Shown: piece after piece, positions 32,830 through 40,663 of the stretch
Position numbering within the stretch: position 1 is the first letter of the stretch
Layout: the number at the start of each line of letters is the position of its first letter
Assembly (NCBI RefSeq): GCF_013391475.1
Contig: NZ_JACBAZ010000002.1
Location: 835,837-899,836, forward strand
DNA length: 64,000 bases
Reading direction: 5' to 3'
From: Oceaniferula marina
Lineage (GTDB): Bacteria; Verrucomicrobiota; Verrucomicrobiia; Verrucomicrobiales; Akkermansiaceae
Made by a program: the position numbers and the translations under genes
The notes under the pieces: generated by a model
Databases searched by the model: none
Seen by the model: the letters and a program-made list of their open reading frames with translations, nothing else
Told to the model about the DNA's origin: nothing

Positions 32830-33474
32830 ATGTTTAGCTTGATAGCCAGGGCGGTGTTGTTTGTGTTGGCTTTGTTGCCGCCGCTGATGGCTCAGAGCCA
32901 TGGTGCTGGATCCGGTAAAGATCAGCTTGTTAAGGGAAAGTCGGAACTGCCCGTTGTGGCGGTATTGCCATTTGCAGGTTTTGATTCTGAGTTGACGAAG
33001 CTCGTCGTCAAGCAGATCAAAAGCGACTACGCTGTTGTGGTGAAGGTTCTGGCTGTGAAGCCATTGCCTCAAGCTGCTTACTATCCACCGCGGTCGCGCT
33101 ATCGCGCAGAAAAGTTGTTGGCGTATCTGGAGGGTGTGGCTGGATTTCAGTATGACAAGATCATTGGTTTGACCCATAAGGATATTTCAACAAGTAAGGG
33201 GGAGCATCAGGACTGGGGGATTTTGGGGCTCGGTCGTATGGGGGGAAGCCCTTGTGTGGTATCGACGTATCGCTTGCGGGCCAGAGGCGCTGATGAGGCG
33301 CGCTTTCGCGAGCGTTTGGTTCGAGTGGCAACGCATGAGATCGGGCACACCTTTGGTTTGCCGCATTGCCCTGAACCTGAATGCAATATGCGGGATGCGA
33401 TGGGATCTATTTTATCTGTGGACCAAGGTGACGGTAGGTTGTGTGTGAAATGCAAAGCTGCTGTTTCCCGGTAA
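32830..33474 (+). CDS. Secreted archaemetzincin-family metalloprotease
   Basis: A 214-residue protease. The start at 32830 gives a signal peptide (MFSLIARAVLFVLALLPPL, cleavage near MAQS). The zinc site HEIGHTFGLPHC (169-180) matches the extended metzincin motif HExxHxxGxxH immediately followed by Cys, as in archaemetzincins. Three further cysteines (185, 205 and 208) complete the structural C4 zinc site, and the Met after it (CNMRDAMGS) is in place. Upstream features YYPPRSRYRAEKLLAYL and IGLTHKDIS, then GLGRMGG, also fit the family. Most archaemetzincins I know of are cytosolic; this one appears to be exported. It lies 50 bp after dinB and may be read through from it. Confidence 0.88.
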   Translation: MFSLIARAVLFVLALLPPLMAQSHGAGSGKDQLVKGKSELPVVAVLPFAGFDSELTKLVVKQIKSDYAVVVKVLAVKPLPQAAYYPPRSRYRAEKLLAYLEGVAGFQYDKIIGLTHKDISTSKGEHQDWGILGLGRMGGSPCVVSTYRLRARGADEARFRERLVRVATHEIGHTFGLPHCPEPECNMRDAMGSILSVDQGDGRLCVKCKAAVSR

Positions 33475-33500
33475 TTTTTCCGCTGTGTTGGCGGATGTGG

Positions 33501-33595
33501 TAAGACAGATTTTAACCTGTCGGCCGGTCGGGGAATGAGTTGTGCATGTTAGGTTCTTTGCCAAGTTTGTCGACAGATTGAAAATCCGTCCTACT
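33501..33595. repeat. REP/BIME-like paired hairpin element, copy A
   Basis: The left arm TAAGACAGATTTTAACCTGTCGG and the right arm with GACAGATTGAAAATCCGTCCTAC are imperfect hairpins in inverted orientation about 45 bp apart. The right arm matches copy B at 40612-40640 almost base for base over some 30 bases. It lies between two convergent genes, as REP elements usually do. Confidence 0.75.
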
Positions 33596-33614
33596 TTGAA
33601 TGAGTTCGGCCTAT

Positions 33615-34757
33615 TCAAGGTTGGAATGAGATGCACATCGGGGTGGGGAGCGGGATGCGTTGGTGCGCTTCCTTGAGTGTGCCTTTGCCTTGATCGATTT
33701 TCATGATCGATACTTCATTGCCTCGTTGTCCGGCTACGAGAAGGAACGTTCCTGAGGGGGCGAGCTGGATGTGGCGTGGGAACCAAACGCCCGGGTGGAT
33801 GGTCTGAATACGTTTGAGTAGGCCGTCTTTTTGGACTTCGAACACGCTGATGGCATCGCGTTGTTGTTGGCTGAGGTCACGTGTCGCACAATAGAGGAAG
33901 CGGCCGTCTGGAGAAATCTGGATTTCCGAGGATGTCATGTCTGTGTTGTCGGTCCCATCGGCAAACATGCTCAGCGACTGACGTGCTTCTAGTTTTCCGG
34001 TGGCCTTGATTCTTTTAAAAACCGAAACCGAGGTGTTGAGTTCATTGAGGACATAGAGCATGTTTCCATTTTTGCCGAACTTCATATGGCGTGGTCCGGA
34101 CCCGGACGGAAGTTTGGTATCGGCAATGCGCTTGAGGGTTCCCGCTTTCGGTGTCATTTCATAGTGGATTACCTGATCGATCCCGAGGTCAGCGGCGTAG
34201 GCGTAACGGTTCTCTGGCCCCGGGTAGATCGAGTGCGCATGGGCACGGGTCTGGCGTTTCGGATGACTGCCTGAGCCTTTGTGCTGATGAATGGAGGTCA
34301 AGCGGCCGAGTTGGCCGTCGCTCTGCATTTGAAAGGAAACGACTCGCCCTCCACCGTAGTCTGCACCCATGAGCATGTTACCCGAGGTATCGGTGCTGAT
34401 GTGGCAGAGTCCACGACCCATGGTGGATTGGCGGTTGAGTTCAGTGAGTGAGCCGTCGGCTTGGGGGGCGAATGCGATCACTCCTCCAGATTGGCCCTGC
34501 TTTTTTTTTGCCGGATCGAGTGTGGCCGTTGCATAGAGGCGGTTTTGCCGAGGGTGCCACGCTAGAAATCCGGCACCCGTGAGTTTGCTTCTCAGGATCG
34601 GAGGTGTGAGGGTTCCTTCGCTTTGATTGAGTTCGCAGCTGTAGATCCCGTCCTGGCCGCTGGCGATGTAGACCCGGGTTGTGGTTTCCTGAGCCAGTGT
34701 GAGCTGGGCACTGAGAAGCAGAGTGCTGCAGATGAAATAGTGGAGGCGTTTGAGCAT
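33615..34757 (-). CDS. Secreted lactonase, 6-phosphogluconolactonase-like seven-bladed beta-propeller
   Basis: A 380-residue protein of the YbhE/Lactonase family (PF10282). The signal peptide (MLKRLHYFICSTLLLSAQLTLAQ) implies export, so it probably acts on a lactone outside the cytoplasm and is not the cytosolic Pgl of the pentose phosphate pathway. Repeats carry the family pattern: VYIASGQDGIYSCELNQSEG, LAWHPRQNRLYATATLD, HAHSIYPGPENRYAYAADLG, GSGPRHMKFGKNGNMLYVLN, ISPDGRFLYCATRD and FPRHIQLAPSGTFLLVAGQ. Monocistronic; the REP-like element lies just after its stop. Confidence 0.88.
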   Translation of the reverse strand: MLKRLHYFICSTLLLSAQLTLAQETTTRVYIASGQDGIYSCELNQSEGTLTPPILRSKLTGAGFLAWHPRQNRLYATATLDPAKKKQGQSGGVIAFAPQADGSLTELNRQSTMGRGLCHISTDTSGNMLMGADYGGGRVVSFQMQSDGQLGRLTSIHQHKGSGSHPKRQTRAHAHSIYPGPENRYAYAADLGIDQVIHYEMTPKAGTLKRIADTKLPSGSGPRHMKFGKNGNMLYVLNELNTSVSVFKRIKATGKLEARQSLSMFADGTDNTDMTSSEIQISPDGRFLYCATRDLSQQQRDAISVFEVQKDGLLKRIQTIHPGVWFPRHIQLAPSGTFLLVAGQRGNEVSIMKIDQGKGTLKEAHQRIPLPTPMCISFQP

Positions 34758-34845
34758 GGCCTGAGAGTCTAGTCAGGCACTTGTTGAGAGCAAGGTCGAA
34801 GATGGGCTCGTTGAAGTCACACGCACGCATTGTGTCAGCGCCCTA

Positions 34846-34889
34846 CGGATAGGGTGCGGATAGGATGCGGATAGGATGCGCATAGGATG
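34846..34889. repeat. 11-bp tandem repeat (CGGATAGGATG, four copies)
   Basis: Four consecutive units: CGGATAGGGTG, CGGATAGGATG twice, and CGCATAGGATG. The array is in the gap between the AraC-type regulator (stop at 34976, minus) and the lactonase start (34757, minus), within the lactonase promoter region. Confidence 0.85.
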
Positions 34890-34975
34890 TTGGTATCGGG
34901 TGAATCCCCCGGTTTTTTGGTTTGCAGAGGATTGGTATTTGTTGGGCTTGTGACGGAGCGTGTCTCTGGCGAGGG

Positions 34976-36022
34976 CTAGTCTGCGAGTGAACGCACCCAG
35001 GACTCGTATCCGCGGTCGGGAGCATCGTTGCCCGCTTGGCTTTCGGCGCTTGCCTGATGGTTATTGAGGGCTCCGAGGGCCCGTGCATCCTTGGGAAGCA
35101 TGCCAAAGGTTTTTTTGAAGTTTCGGGTGAAGGTTCCCGCATCATTGTAGCCCCACTTAAAACCGAGTTCAGTAATGCTGAGGTGGCTTTGCCGTGGGCT
35201 TTGCAGTTCTTTCCAGCAACGTTTGAGGCGTTGGTGACGGATGTATTGCATGATCCCTTCAAGAGGATCGGTGATCCGGTAGAGGTGGGCTCTGGAGAGG
35301 CCGAAGGCTTTGGCGATGTTGTCCGGAGTGAGGTTGGGGTCGGCCAGGTGTTGGCGGATGTATTTTTTGATTTCCTGCAGCTGGGTGGCGGCAACGATCT
35401 CAGCTGAGCGATGCATGTTTTCCGCTGATGCCTGAAAGGCGGTGCTTGTCATGTTCAGGAGTGAACGTTGCAAGCCCGGGCTGGCCTCGATGGTGATGGT
35501 CGGTCCAAATTCATAGAGTGAGAGAATGTGGCTACGCAGCAGATTGGTCATCGGGTTGCTTCGTGGCAGGTGTTGTCCATGCCAGTTTGTCGCGGAGGGA
35601 ACGTATTCATCGATGAGTTCCCTCGGGAAAAGCACGGACAGATTATCAAAGCTGGTATTAAAATTGTTGGTTGGCTTGCTAAGATCGTAGACGGCGATAT
35701 CGCCGGCTTGAAGCTGGGTAATGCTTCTTCCCGCACAGAACTCGACTTCGCCTTTGATGAAGAGCTGCAGCATGATCATGTCGATGCCGTCGCTGCGGGT
35801 GTCTTTGGCTTTTCTTCGGTAGTAGGCTGCTTCTGAGCGAGTCCGGGCGAGCATGACCTGATCCAGCATAAAGGCGTCAAGATGTGCGTCAAAGGGGCGC
35901 TTGAGATCCTGCTTTTGTTGTTCGATATCAAAGAGCACGGAGATGGAGTCCCGCCAGACATCGAATCGATGCTCTTCGGGGACCATATCCGTTGAAAATT
36001 GAGTATGAGGGATCAACTCCAT
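34976..36022 (-). CDS. AraC-family transcriptional regulator
   Basis: A 348-residue regulator. The N-terminal half (about 1-210) resembles the AraC_binding_2 cupin-like domain (LQLFIKGEVEFCAGRSITQ, GDIAVYDLSKPTNNF). The C-terminal 110 residues are an HTH_18 domain with helix-turn-helix units LTPDNIAKAFGLSRAHLYRI and LSITELGFKWGYNDAGTFTR, ending in FKKTFGMLPKDAR. About 35 further residues after this are low-complexity. No ligand can be deduced. It has a 596-bp intergenic region upstream and may control the lactonase downstream or the nitroreductase across the gap. Confidence 0.93.
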   Translation of the reverse strand: MELIPHTQFSTDMVPEEHRFDVWRDSISVLFDIEQQKQDLKRPFDAHLDAFMLDQVMLARTRSEAAYYRRKAKDTRSDGIDMIMLQLFIKGEVEFCAGRSITQLQAGDIAVYDLSKPTNNFNTSFDNLSVLFPRELIDEYVPSATNWHGQHLPRSNPMTNLLRSHILSLYEFGPTITIEASPGLQRSLLNMTSTAFQASAENMHRSAEIVAATQLQEIKKYIRQHLADPNLTPDNIAKAFGLSRAHLYRITDPLEGIMQYIRHQRLKRCWKELQSPRQSHLSITELGFKWGYNDAGTFTRNFKKTFGMLPKDARALGALNNHQASAESQAGNDAPDRGYESWVRSLAD

Positions 36023-36618
36023 AAGCTTGGATGATCCTCAATGGTTGGGCTTGTGGCAAGGGGGAAGGCCACTCAAATTATAAAAAATGCATAGAAATGA
36101 GACGAATTGACGGTTTTTTGAGATATTTTGCCGAGAAAATATGCGTATGAGTCAGTATAATATGCGCAGATGTTGCCCCCGGAATAAGCCGTTGTATGAC
36201 GGCTCGATTCTTACCCCCCTTCATCAAAGTTCCCCCCTATGGGACACCGCCAACATGACTGACGTGAGAAGTATTTGGGTCTTCAATACGTCAGTGATGT
36301 TGTGTGGTGTCCGAAGGGATTCATCTTTTTGGATTTGGCAGTGTTACTTTATGTGTTTCGTAATGCCTGCCACGTTGCTCTCTTTCATTTCCCTGAAAGG
36401 GAGCAACCATTCTCTGTCTTCCGAGTGTATGTGAGGTTCGTGTGCATGGCCGTTAGGTTGATGGTTGCGATCGGGCGCATGACAGGGATTTTTTTTTGAC
36501 AAGTGCCAATGCTGCTTTAGATGTATTGGGTTATTGAAGCCGACTGGTATCGATTGAGTTGGTTTTGAGTTCTAACATATCCTGTAACAAACAACCCATT
36601 GATTGAAAGCAAACCACG
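36023..36618. other. 596-bp region without a convincing gene
   Basis: The gap lies between two divergent starts. It holds a small hairpin AGCCGT/ACGGCT (36187-36204). Near 36496 there is a TTGACA after a T-run, with a weak TTAGAT/TAGATG -10 candidate about 16 bases on, some 90 bp before the nitroreductase ATG. Two overlapping plus-strand frames (36141-36434 and 36275-36499) are Cys/Trp-rich with no domain and look non-coding. The length leaves room for a small RNA, but nothing specific is visible. Confidence 0.5.
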
Positions 36619-37230
36619 ATGAATACTCTTGAAGCCATAAGTAGCCGACGCTCTGTGAAACACTACGATCCGGAGCACCGGATGACTGAAGAAGAAATAG
36701 AACAGTTAATTGGGCATGCCATTTTGGCGCCGACCTCGTTTAATATTCAAAATTGGCGATTTGTCGTGCTCACGGATCCGGAGCTTCGGCAGAAGGTTCG
36801 GGCGGCAGCCTGGGATCAAGCCCAGGTAACCGAGGCTTCGATTACCATTTTGTTGTGTGCTGATTTGAATGCTCATCTCAAGGACCCAGCCCGTTACTGG
36901 AAGGATGCACCGAAAGAGGCCGCTGACATCTTGGTGCCGATGATTGAGCCTTTTTATGCGGATAAGCCACAGTTGCAGCGCGACGAAGCGATGCGTTCCT
37001 GTGGAATGGCAGGTCAGTCGATTATGATGGCGGCTCGGGAAATGGGATACGATAGCTGCCCGATGATCGGTTTTGACCCCGATGCGGTGGCCAAGTTGAT
37101 CAATCTTCCGGACGACCATTGCATTGGTTTTATGATCACGGTGGGTAAGGCCCTTAAACCGGCTTGGCCACGTCCAGGGCAATTGCCCTTATCCGACGTG
37201 ATGGTGCGTGACCAATTTCCCTCATCATAG
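36619..37230 (+). CDS. Nitroreductase-family flavoprotein
   Basis: A 203-residue FMN-dependent oxidoreductase. The N-terminal phosphate-binding motif SRRSVKHYDPEHRM, then APTSFNIQNWRFVVL (the usual APS.xNxQPWxF region) and the C-terminal GFMITVGKAL (usually GY…G) are the family hallmarks. The central part CGMAGQSIMMAAREMGYDS forms the second FMN contact. Such enzymes reduce nitroaromatics, quinones or enones with NAD(P)H; the physiological substrate is unknown. Monocistronic, followed by a terminator hairpin. Confidence 0.92.
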   Translation: MNTLEAISSRRSVKHYDPEHRMTEEEIEQLIGHAILAPTSFNIQNWRFVVLTDPELRQKVRAAAWDQAQVTEASITILLCADLNAHLKDPARYWKDAPKEAADILVPMIEPFYADKPQLQRDEAMRSCGMAGQSIMMAAREMGYDSCPMIGFDPDAVAKLINLPDDHCIGFMITVGKALKPAWPRPGQLPLSDVMVRDQFPSS

Positions 37231-37298
37231 AGGGTGAATGCTTCCCATACGGGAGGTGACAAAATCTGTGACCTTTTAGAGGTCTCCAAATAAGCGAT

Positions 37299-37347
37299 TC
37301 GGCAGGCTGGCAGCCCGGACAGGGTGTCAGTCTGCCGGAGTTTTGTT
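37299..37347 (+). terminator. Probable terminator of the nitroreductase gene
   Basis: CGGCAGGCTGGCA (37300-37312) pairs with TGTCAGTCTGCCG (37325-37337) with two mismatches, followed by GAGTTTTGTT. It lies about 70 bp after the nitroreductase stop and between convergent genes. Confidence 0.55.
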
Positions 37348-37370
37348 CAGGCTTGTTTCTCCGATATCCA

Positions 37371-38561
37371 TTATTTGAATTCGACGGTCAGTCCGTTGGC
37401 GGCACAATAGGAGGCAAAGGATTTTTGGACGGACTCGTAGCTGCGGCCGTTGAGAAGCGCTTTCTGGGCTTCCTTTTCGGATTTCCCGCGTTGTATGGCT
37501 TTGACGTAGTTTTTGATGTTGTGGGCCTGCGGTGAGCCGTCGCCATGATAGAAGTAGTAAGTGAGCAGCAGGGCCATTCCGTAGTTTCGGTTGACCTGCC
37601 TGCCACTGGCGAACTGTTGGTAGGACTGGTTCATGAAGGTTTTCAGCGGTGGCATACTCACTCTGGGTCCGAGTTTTCTGCTGGTGTGGGATTTGGATAC
37701 CTTTTTGGAAATGACGCAGTCGAAGATGTGGCGTTTGCTGCCATAGACGTGGAAGGCGGCATGGGTGTAGCGGGTGTTGGCGATATACTCGGCGCTGCCT
37801 TCGATAAACCAGGGGGCTAAGAGGATGCCTTCCATCAGCTGATGGGTGATCTCGTGGCTCAGCACCGAGCTTTGTTTGCTTTTCAAGTATTTCCACTTTT
37901 TCCCCGATTTATAGACACCGACGGTGGCAAGTGGGACGATGATGGACTGACTGCGTAGCAGGTAGGCACCTGCCGAGCCGGGAGGGCCTCCGGCGCGGAG
38001 GTAGTTTTCATACTGGCCGAAGAGGTAGATAGGAAACTTATGCCCTTTGCTCTTGTATTGCCCCGGGATGTTGAGGGGCAGTTGCATGTTGTAGAGATAC
38101 GTGGTCTCAAACAAGGTGGCGAGTTTTTGCACGGTTTGGGTATCGAGCTTTTCGTCGCACACAAAGCGGTAGTGGTCGCTGGCGAAGGCGTAGTGGCCGG
38201 GTTTGCTTTCTTGTTGGAGGATTTGAACACTGGGCGTGTTTGGTCCGTAGACGGTGCGTGGCCAGGCTTTGGAAAAGGCGCTGTCCGGGCATTTGATCCA
38301 CGAGGCGTAGTCGAGGTTTCCTCCTTGTTGGCGTGCCCAGAGTTTGATGTTGCTCTGACTTTGATTGGAAAAGGCGCTTAATGGCACGGTGCCGTGGCGG
38401 CCGTCGGGTAGCTTGACTTCTACCTTCTTGTTTTGAATTTTATGTAACGAGCCTTGAAAGGATTTACCATTGTTCAGGGTGAAGGTGTCCGCGTGCAGTG
38501 GCAGGCAAGAAGCCAAGGTAAAGAGGCTTAACACCGTTCGGACTACCGGAATGCGAAACAT
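37371..38561 (-). CDS. Secreted SHD1-like / HExxH putative metallopeptidase
   Basis: A 396-residue exported protein with a signal peptide cleaved near LPLHA. Residues about 25-78 match the SHD1-type small beta domain common in Planctomycetes and Verrucomicrobia secreted proteins (TFTLNNGKSFQGSL…VEVKLPDGRHGTVPLSAF). The C-terminal half has a gluzincin-like zinc site, LSHEITHQLMEG (HEITH at 236-240), followed by WFIEGSAEYIA whose Glu254 or Glu258 would be the third ligand. A long basic region and a Tyr-rich end follow. The likely role is peptide-bond hydrolysis outside the cell; the substrate is unknown. It lies downstream of the AIM24-like gene on the same strand with 93 bp between. Confidence 0.78.
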   Translation of the reverse strand: MFRIPVVRTVLSLFTLASCLPLHADTFTLNNGKSFQGSLHKIQNKKVEVKLPDGRHGTVPLSAFSNQSQSNIKLWARQQGGNLDYASWIKCPDSAFSKAWPRTVYGPNTPSVQILQQESKPGHYAFASDHYRFVCDEKLDTQTVQKLATLFETTYLYNMQLPLNIPGQYKSKGHKFPIYLFGQYENYLRAGGPPGSAGAYLLRSQSIIVPLATVGVYKSGKKWKYLKSKQSSVLSHEITHQLMEGILLAPWFIEGSAEYIANTRYTHAAFHVYGSKRHIFDCVISKKVSKSHTSRKLGPRVSMPPLKTFMNQSYQQFASGRQVNRNYGMALLLTYYFYHGDGSPQAHNIKNYVKAIQRGKSEKEAQKALLNGRSYESVQKSFASYCAANGLTVEFK

Positions 38562-38608
38562 GCCGGTAATTTGCTAGATTCGGAATCGCTTGTCAATCCT
38601 GCCTCAAG

Positions 38609-38627
38609 GTCCGTATGCCATACGGAC
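38609..38627. promoter_or_regulatory. Perfect 9-1-9 palindrome between AIM24-like and metallopeptidase genes
   Basis: GTCCGTATG, a single C, and CATACGGAC. It lies 28 bp after the AIM24-like stop and 48 bp before the metallopeptidase start, both on the minus strand. No U-run follows, so an operator is as likely as a terminator. Confidence 0.45.
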
Positions 38628-38654
38628 ACATGAGTTGGCGAATAAAGAAGAAGA

Positions 38655-39389
38655 TTACGAAGAAGCTTGGTAAGCCACTTCTTCGTATGGCTGGATGGTG
38701 ACAAATCCGGAGCCTTCGAAGAGCATTTGGAAGGATTCTCCTGATCCCCGGCCGAGGAAACTCTTCAAGCTGACGTCGGTTTTGATCTGAGGTTCGAGTG
38801 AGCCGCTCCAGGCAACGGTGGCATTGGGGTCGGTGACGACGGGTTTGCCCGGTTCGACAATCAGAGTGCGCGGTTCGTAGTGGCTGGTGATGGCGACCAG
38901 ACCGCTACCCTGTAGCCGGATGTTGAACAGGCCGCCACTGAGCATGGCTGCGACCCGTTTCATCATTTTGATGTCGTATTGGATGGTTGGCTCAAAAGCG
39001 AGGATATCGTTGCCGTTGACCACGATGCTTTCGTTGCTGAGTTCGATGACGGAGATTTTTTTACCGGCATCGGCGAGGTAGACGGAGCCGACGCCTTCGG
39101 CATCGGTGATGCGTGCCCCTTCACCGGAGACTGCTTTTTTCAAGAGGTTGCCGACTCCGCGGCTGAGCAGGGTTTCGCGGGTGAACTTGACTTGTCCGTG
39201 GTAGGCGACCATGGAGCCCATTTTGGTGTGCACCTTTCCATTCAGGTTGAGTTCGAGAAGGCGCTCGGTTTCGAGTTCGAAAAGCCCCTGGCCATGATCT
39301 TTCTGGGTCGTGGCGTGGATAAACTCTTGCAGGGTGTGACGTTTGGGGAGTGCGGGGAGTGCGGGTGGTGTGGCGCTTGGCATATTCAT
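38655..39389 (-). CDS. AIM24-family protein
   Basis: A 244-residue protein of the AIM24/TerD-like beta-sandwich family (PF01987), found in bacteria and in mitochondria, where it affects inner-membrane organisation. Family features are the Gly-rich beta repeats VYLADAGKKISVIELSNES, ILAFEPTIQYDIKMMKR and GLFNIRLQGSGLVAITS. There is no signal peptide or membrane helix. The N-terminal 35 residues are Pro/Ala-rich. The biochemical role is unknown. Confidence 0.85.
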   Translation of the reverse strand: MNMPSATPPALPALPKRHTLQEFIHATTQKDHGQGLFELETERLLELNLNGKVHTKMGSMVAYHGQVKFTRETLLSRGVGNLLKKAVSGEGARITDAEGVGSVYLADAGKKISVIELSNESIVVNGNDILAFEPTIQYDIKMMKRVAAMLSGGLFNIRLQGSGLVAITSHYEPRTLIVEPGKPVVTDPNATVAWSGSLEPQIKTDVSLKSFLGRGSGESFQMLFEGSGFVTIQPYEEVAYQASS

Positions 39390-39522
39390 TGTGTTGATAC
39401 TTTTATTCGTTTTCTGGAGGTCTTCAATGAGAACCTGAGCTTGGTTTTATAATGGTCTTTTTTTGCTTTTCAGGTGCCGTGAATTAGCACGGGCTTGCGC
39501 AATCAGGGGCTCCGGTGCATCA

Positions 39523-40521
39523 GTGAATCAGGTGAGTGATCAAGAGAACATATCCGGAACGGGTGAGACCCGGTCGGGCAAGCAGGTCGAAGTTGTGGAA
39601 CCCTACTACCGCGCTTACGGCCCGTGGCTGAGAAAGAAGTTCGGCGGGCAGCGGGTCTACAAGGTGATTGCCGATGCGGGGTTTACCTGCCCGAACCGTG
39701 ACGGAAGCAAGGGGTATGGAGGCTGCTCCTACTGCAATGTGGATTCATTTACCCCCTCACTGACGCGTTCACTTCCAAGTTTAAAAGAACAGTTGCTCGC
39801 CAGTATGGCCCGAGCCAAAGGAAGGTTCGGCGCGGAAAAATTCATCGTTTATTTTCAACCGAATACCAATACCTATGCTCCGGTGGATCAACTGCAGTCG
39901 CTCTACGATGAGGCCTTGGCTGTGAACCCGGAGGAAACGGTGGGCTTGTCGGTTGGTACCAGGCCGGACTGCCTGGACCCGGAAAAAATTGCCTTGCTGG
40001 AGAGTTATGCTGACCGCTATGCCGTGGATTTGGAGTTGGGGATGGAATCGATTCATGAGTCCACCCTTGCGCAAATCAACCGGGGCTGCAGTCATGCCGA
40101 GTTGGTTCGGGTGCTGGAATCATTGAAAGGGTCACCGATGGACGTGTGCCTGCATATGATTTTTGGTTTCCCATGGGAGAGTCACGAGCAAATGTTGGCC
40201 TATGCAGAGGAGGTCAATCGCCACTCTGCGGTTGGTTTTGTCAAACTTCATCACTTGCACGTGGTGAAGGGATCCATTCTTGGGGCGCGATATCTAAAGG
40301 AGCCGTTTCCGGTCTTCAGCCTCGAAAAATACATGGAGTTTTTGGCTGATTTTCTGCCGCGTCTGCGGTCAGATATCGTTGTGCAGCGCCTGTTCGGCGT
40401 GGCAGAGCAGGATCTGTTGATTGCCCCCGATTGGGGGATGCGTAAGGCTGCGGTTCAGACTTATCTGGATAAGGAACTGACTGCACGTGGTGTGGTTCAA
40501 GGTGGTGCGGTTCAGAGCTAA
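39523..40521 (+). CDS. Radical SAM protein, TIGR01212 (YhcC) family
   Basis: A radical SAM enzyme of about 332 residues. The [4Fe-4S] motif lies within GFTCPNRDGSKGYGGCSYC: as in TIGR01212 there is a first Cys, then CSYCN at the end of the cluster motif. Further family blocks are FIVYFQPNTNTYAPVDQL, VGLSVGTRPDCL and LELGMESIHESTLAQINRGC. The reading frame starts with TTG at 39463; a GTG at 39523 or 39532 is more plausible, with no ATG in frame before the conserved region. YhcC-type proteins have no firmly assigned reaction. Convergent with the TRAP operon; a REP-like element separates them. Confidence 0.9.
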   Translation: MNQVSDQENISGTGETRSGKQVEVVEPYYRAYGPWLRKKFGGQRVYKVIADAGFTCPNRDGSKGYGGCSYCNVDSFTPSLTRSLPSLKEQLLASMARAKGRFGAEKFIVYFQPNTNTYAPVDQLQSLYDEALAVNPEETVGLSVGTRPDCLDPEKIALLESYADRYAVDLELGMESIHESTLAQINRGCSHAELVRVLESLKGSPMDVCLHMIFGFPWESHEQMLAYAEEVNRHSAVGFVKLHHLHVVKGSILGARYLKEPFPVFSLEKYMEFLADFLPRLRSDIVVQRLFGVAEQDLLIAPDWGMRKAAVQTYLDKELTARGVVQGGAVQS

Positions 40522-40544
40522 TCGGAGTGTGTCCGTTAGGAATG

Positions 40545-40640
40545 TGGGACAGGATTGTATCCTGTCGACAAGCTGTGCTCAGCGGCAGGTCAAGGGATTC
40601 GTGTTCCCAAGCTTGCCGACAGATTGAAAATCTGTCCTAC
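40545..40640. repeat. REP/BIME-like paired hairpin element, copy B
   Basis: The left hairpin GACAGGAT-TGT-ATCCTGTC (40548-40566) and the right hairpin GACAGATT-GAA-AATCTGTC (40618-40636) are perfect stems. Each is flanked by CAAGC-type sequence in inverted orientation (GTCGACAAGC and AAGCTTGCCGAC). It matches copy A and lies between convergent genes, where it may also end both transcripts. Confidence 0.82.
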
Positions 40641-40663
40641 GATGTTGTGCTCAGTGGAGGGGT

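Noticed and set aside
34843-35394. 183-codon frame overlapping the AraC regulator
   Set aside because: Same strand, different frame, inside the HTH region and running into the 11-bp repeat; the product is Pro/Ser/Thr-rich without domains.
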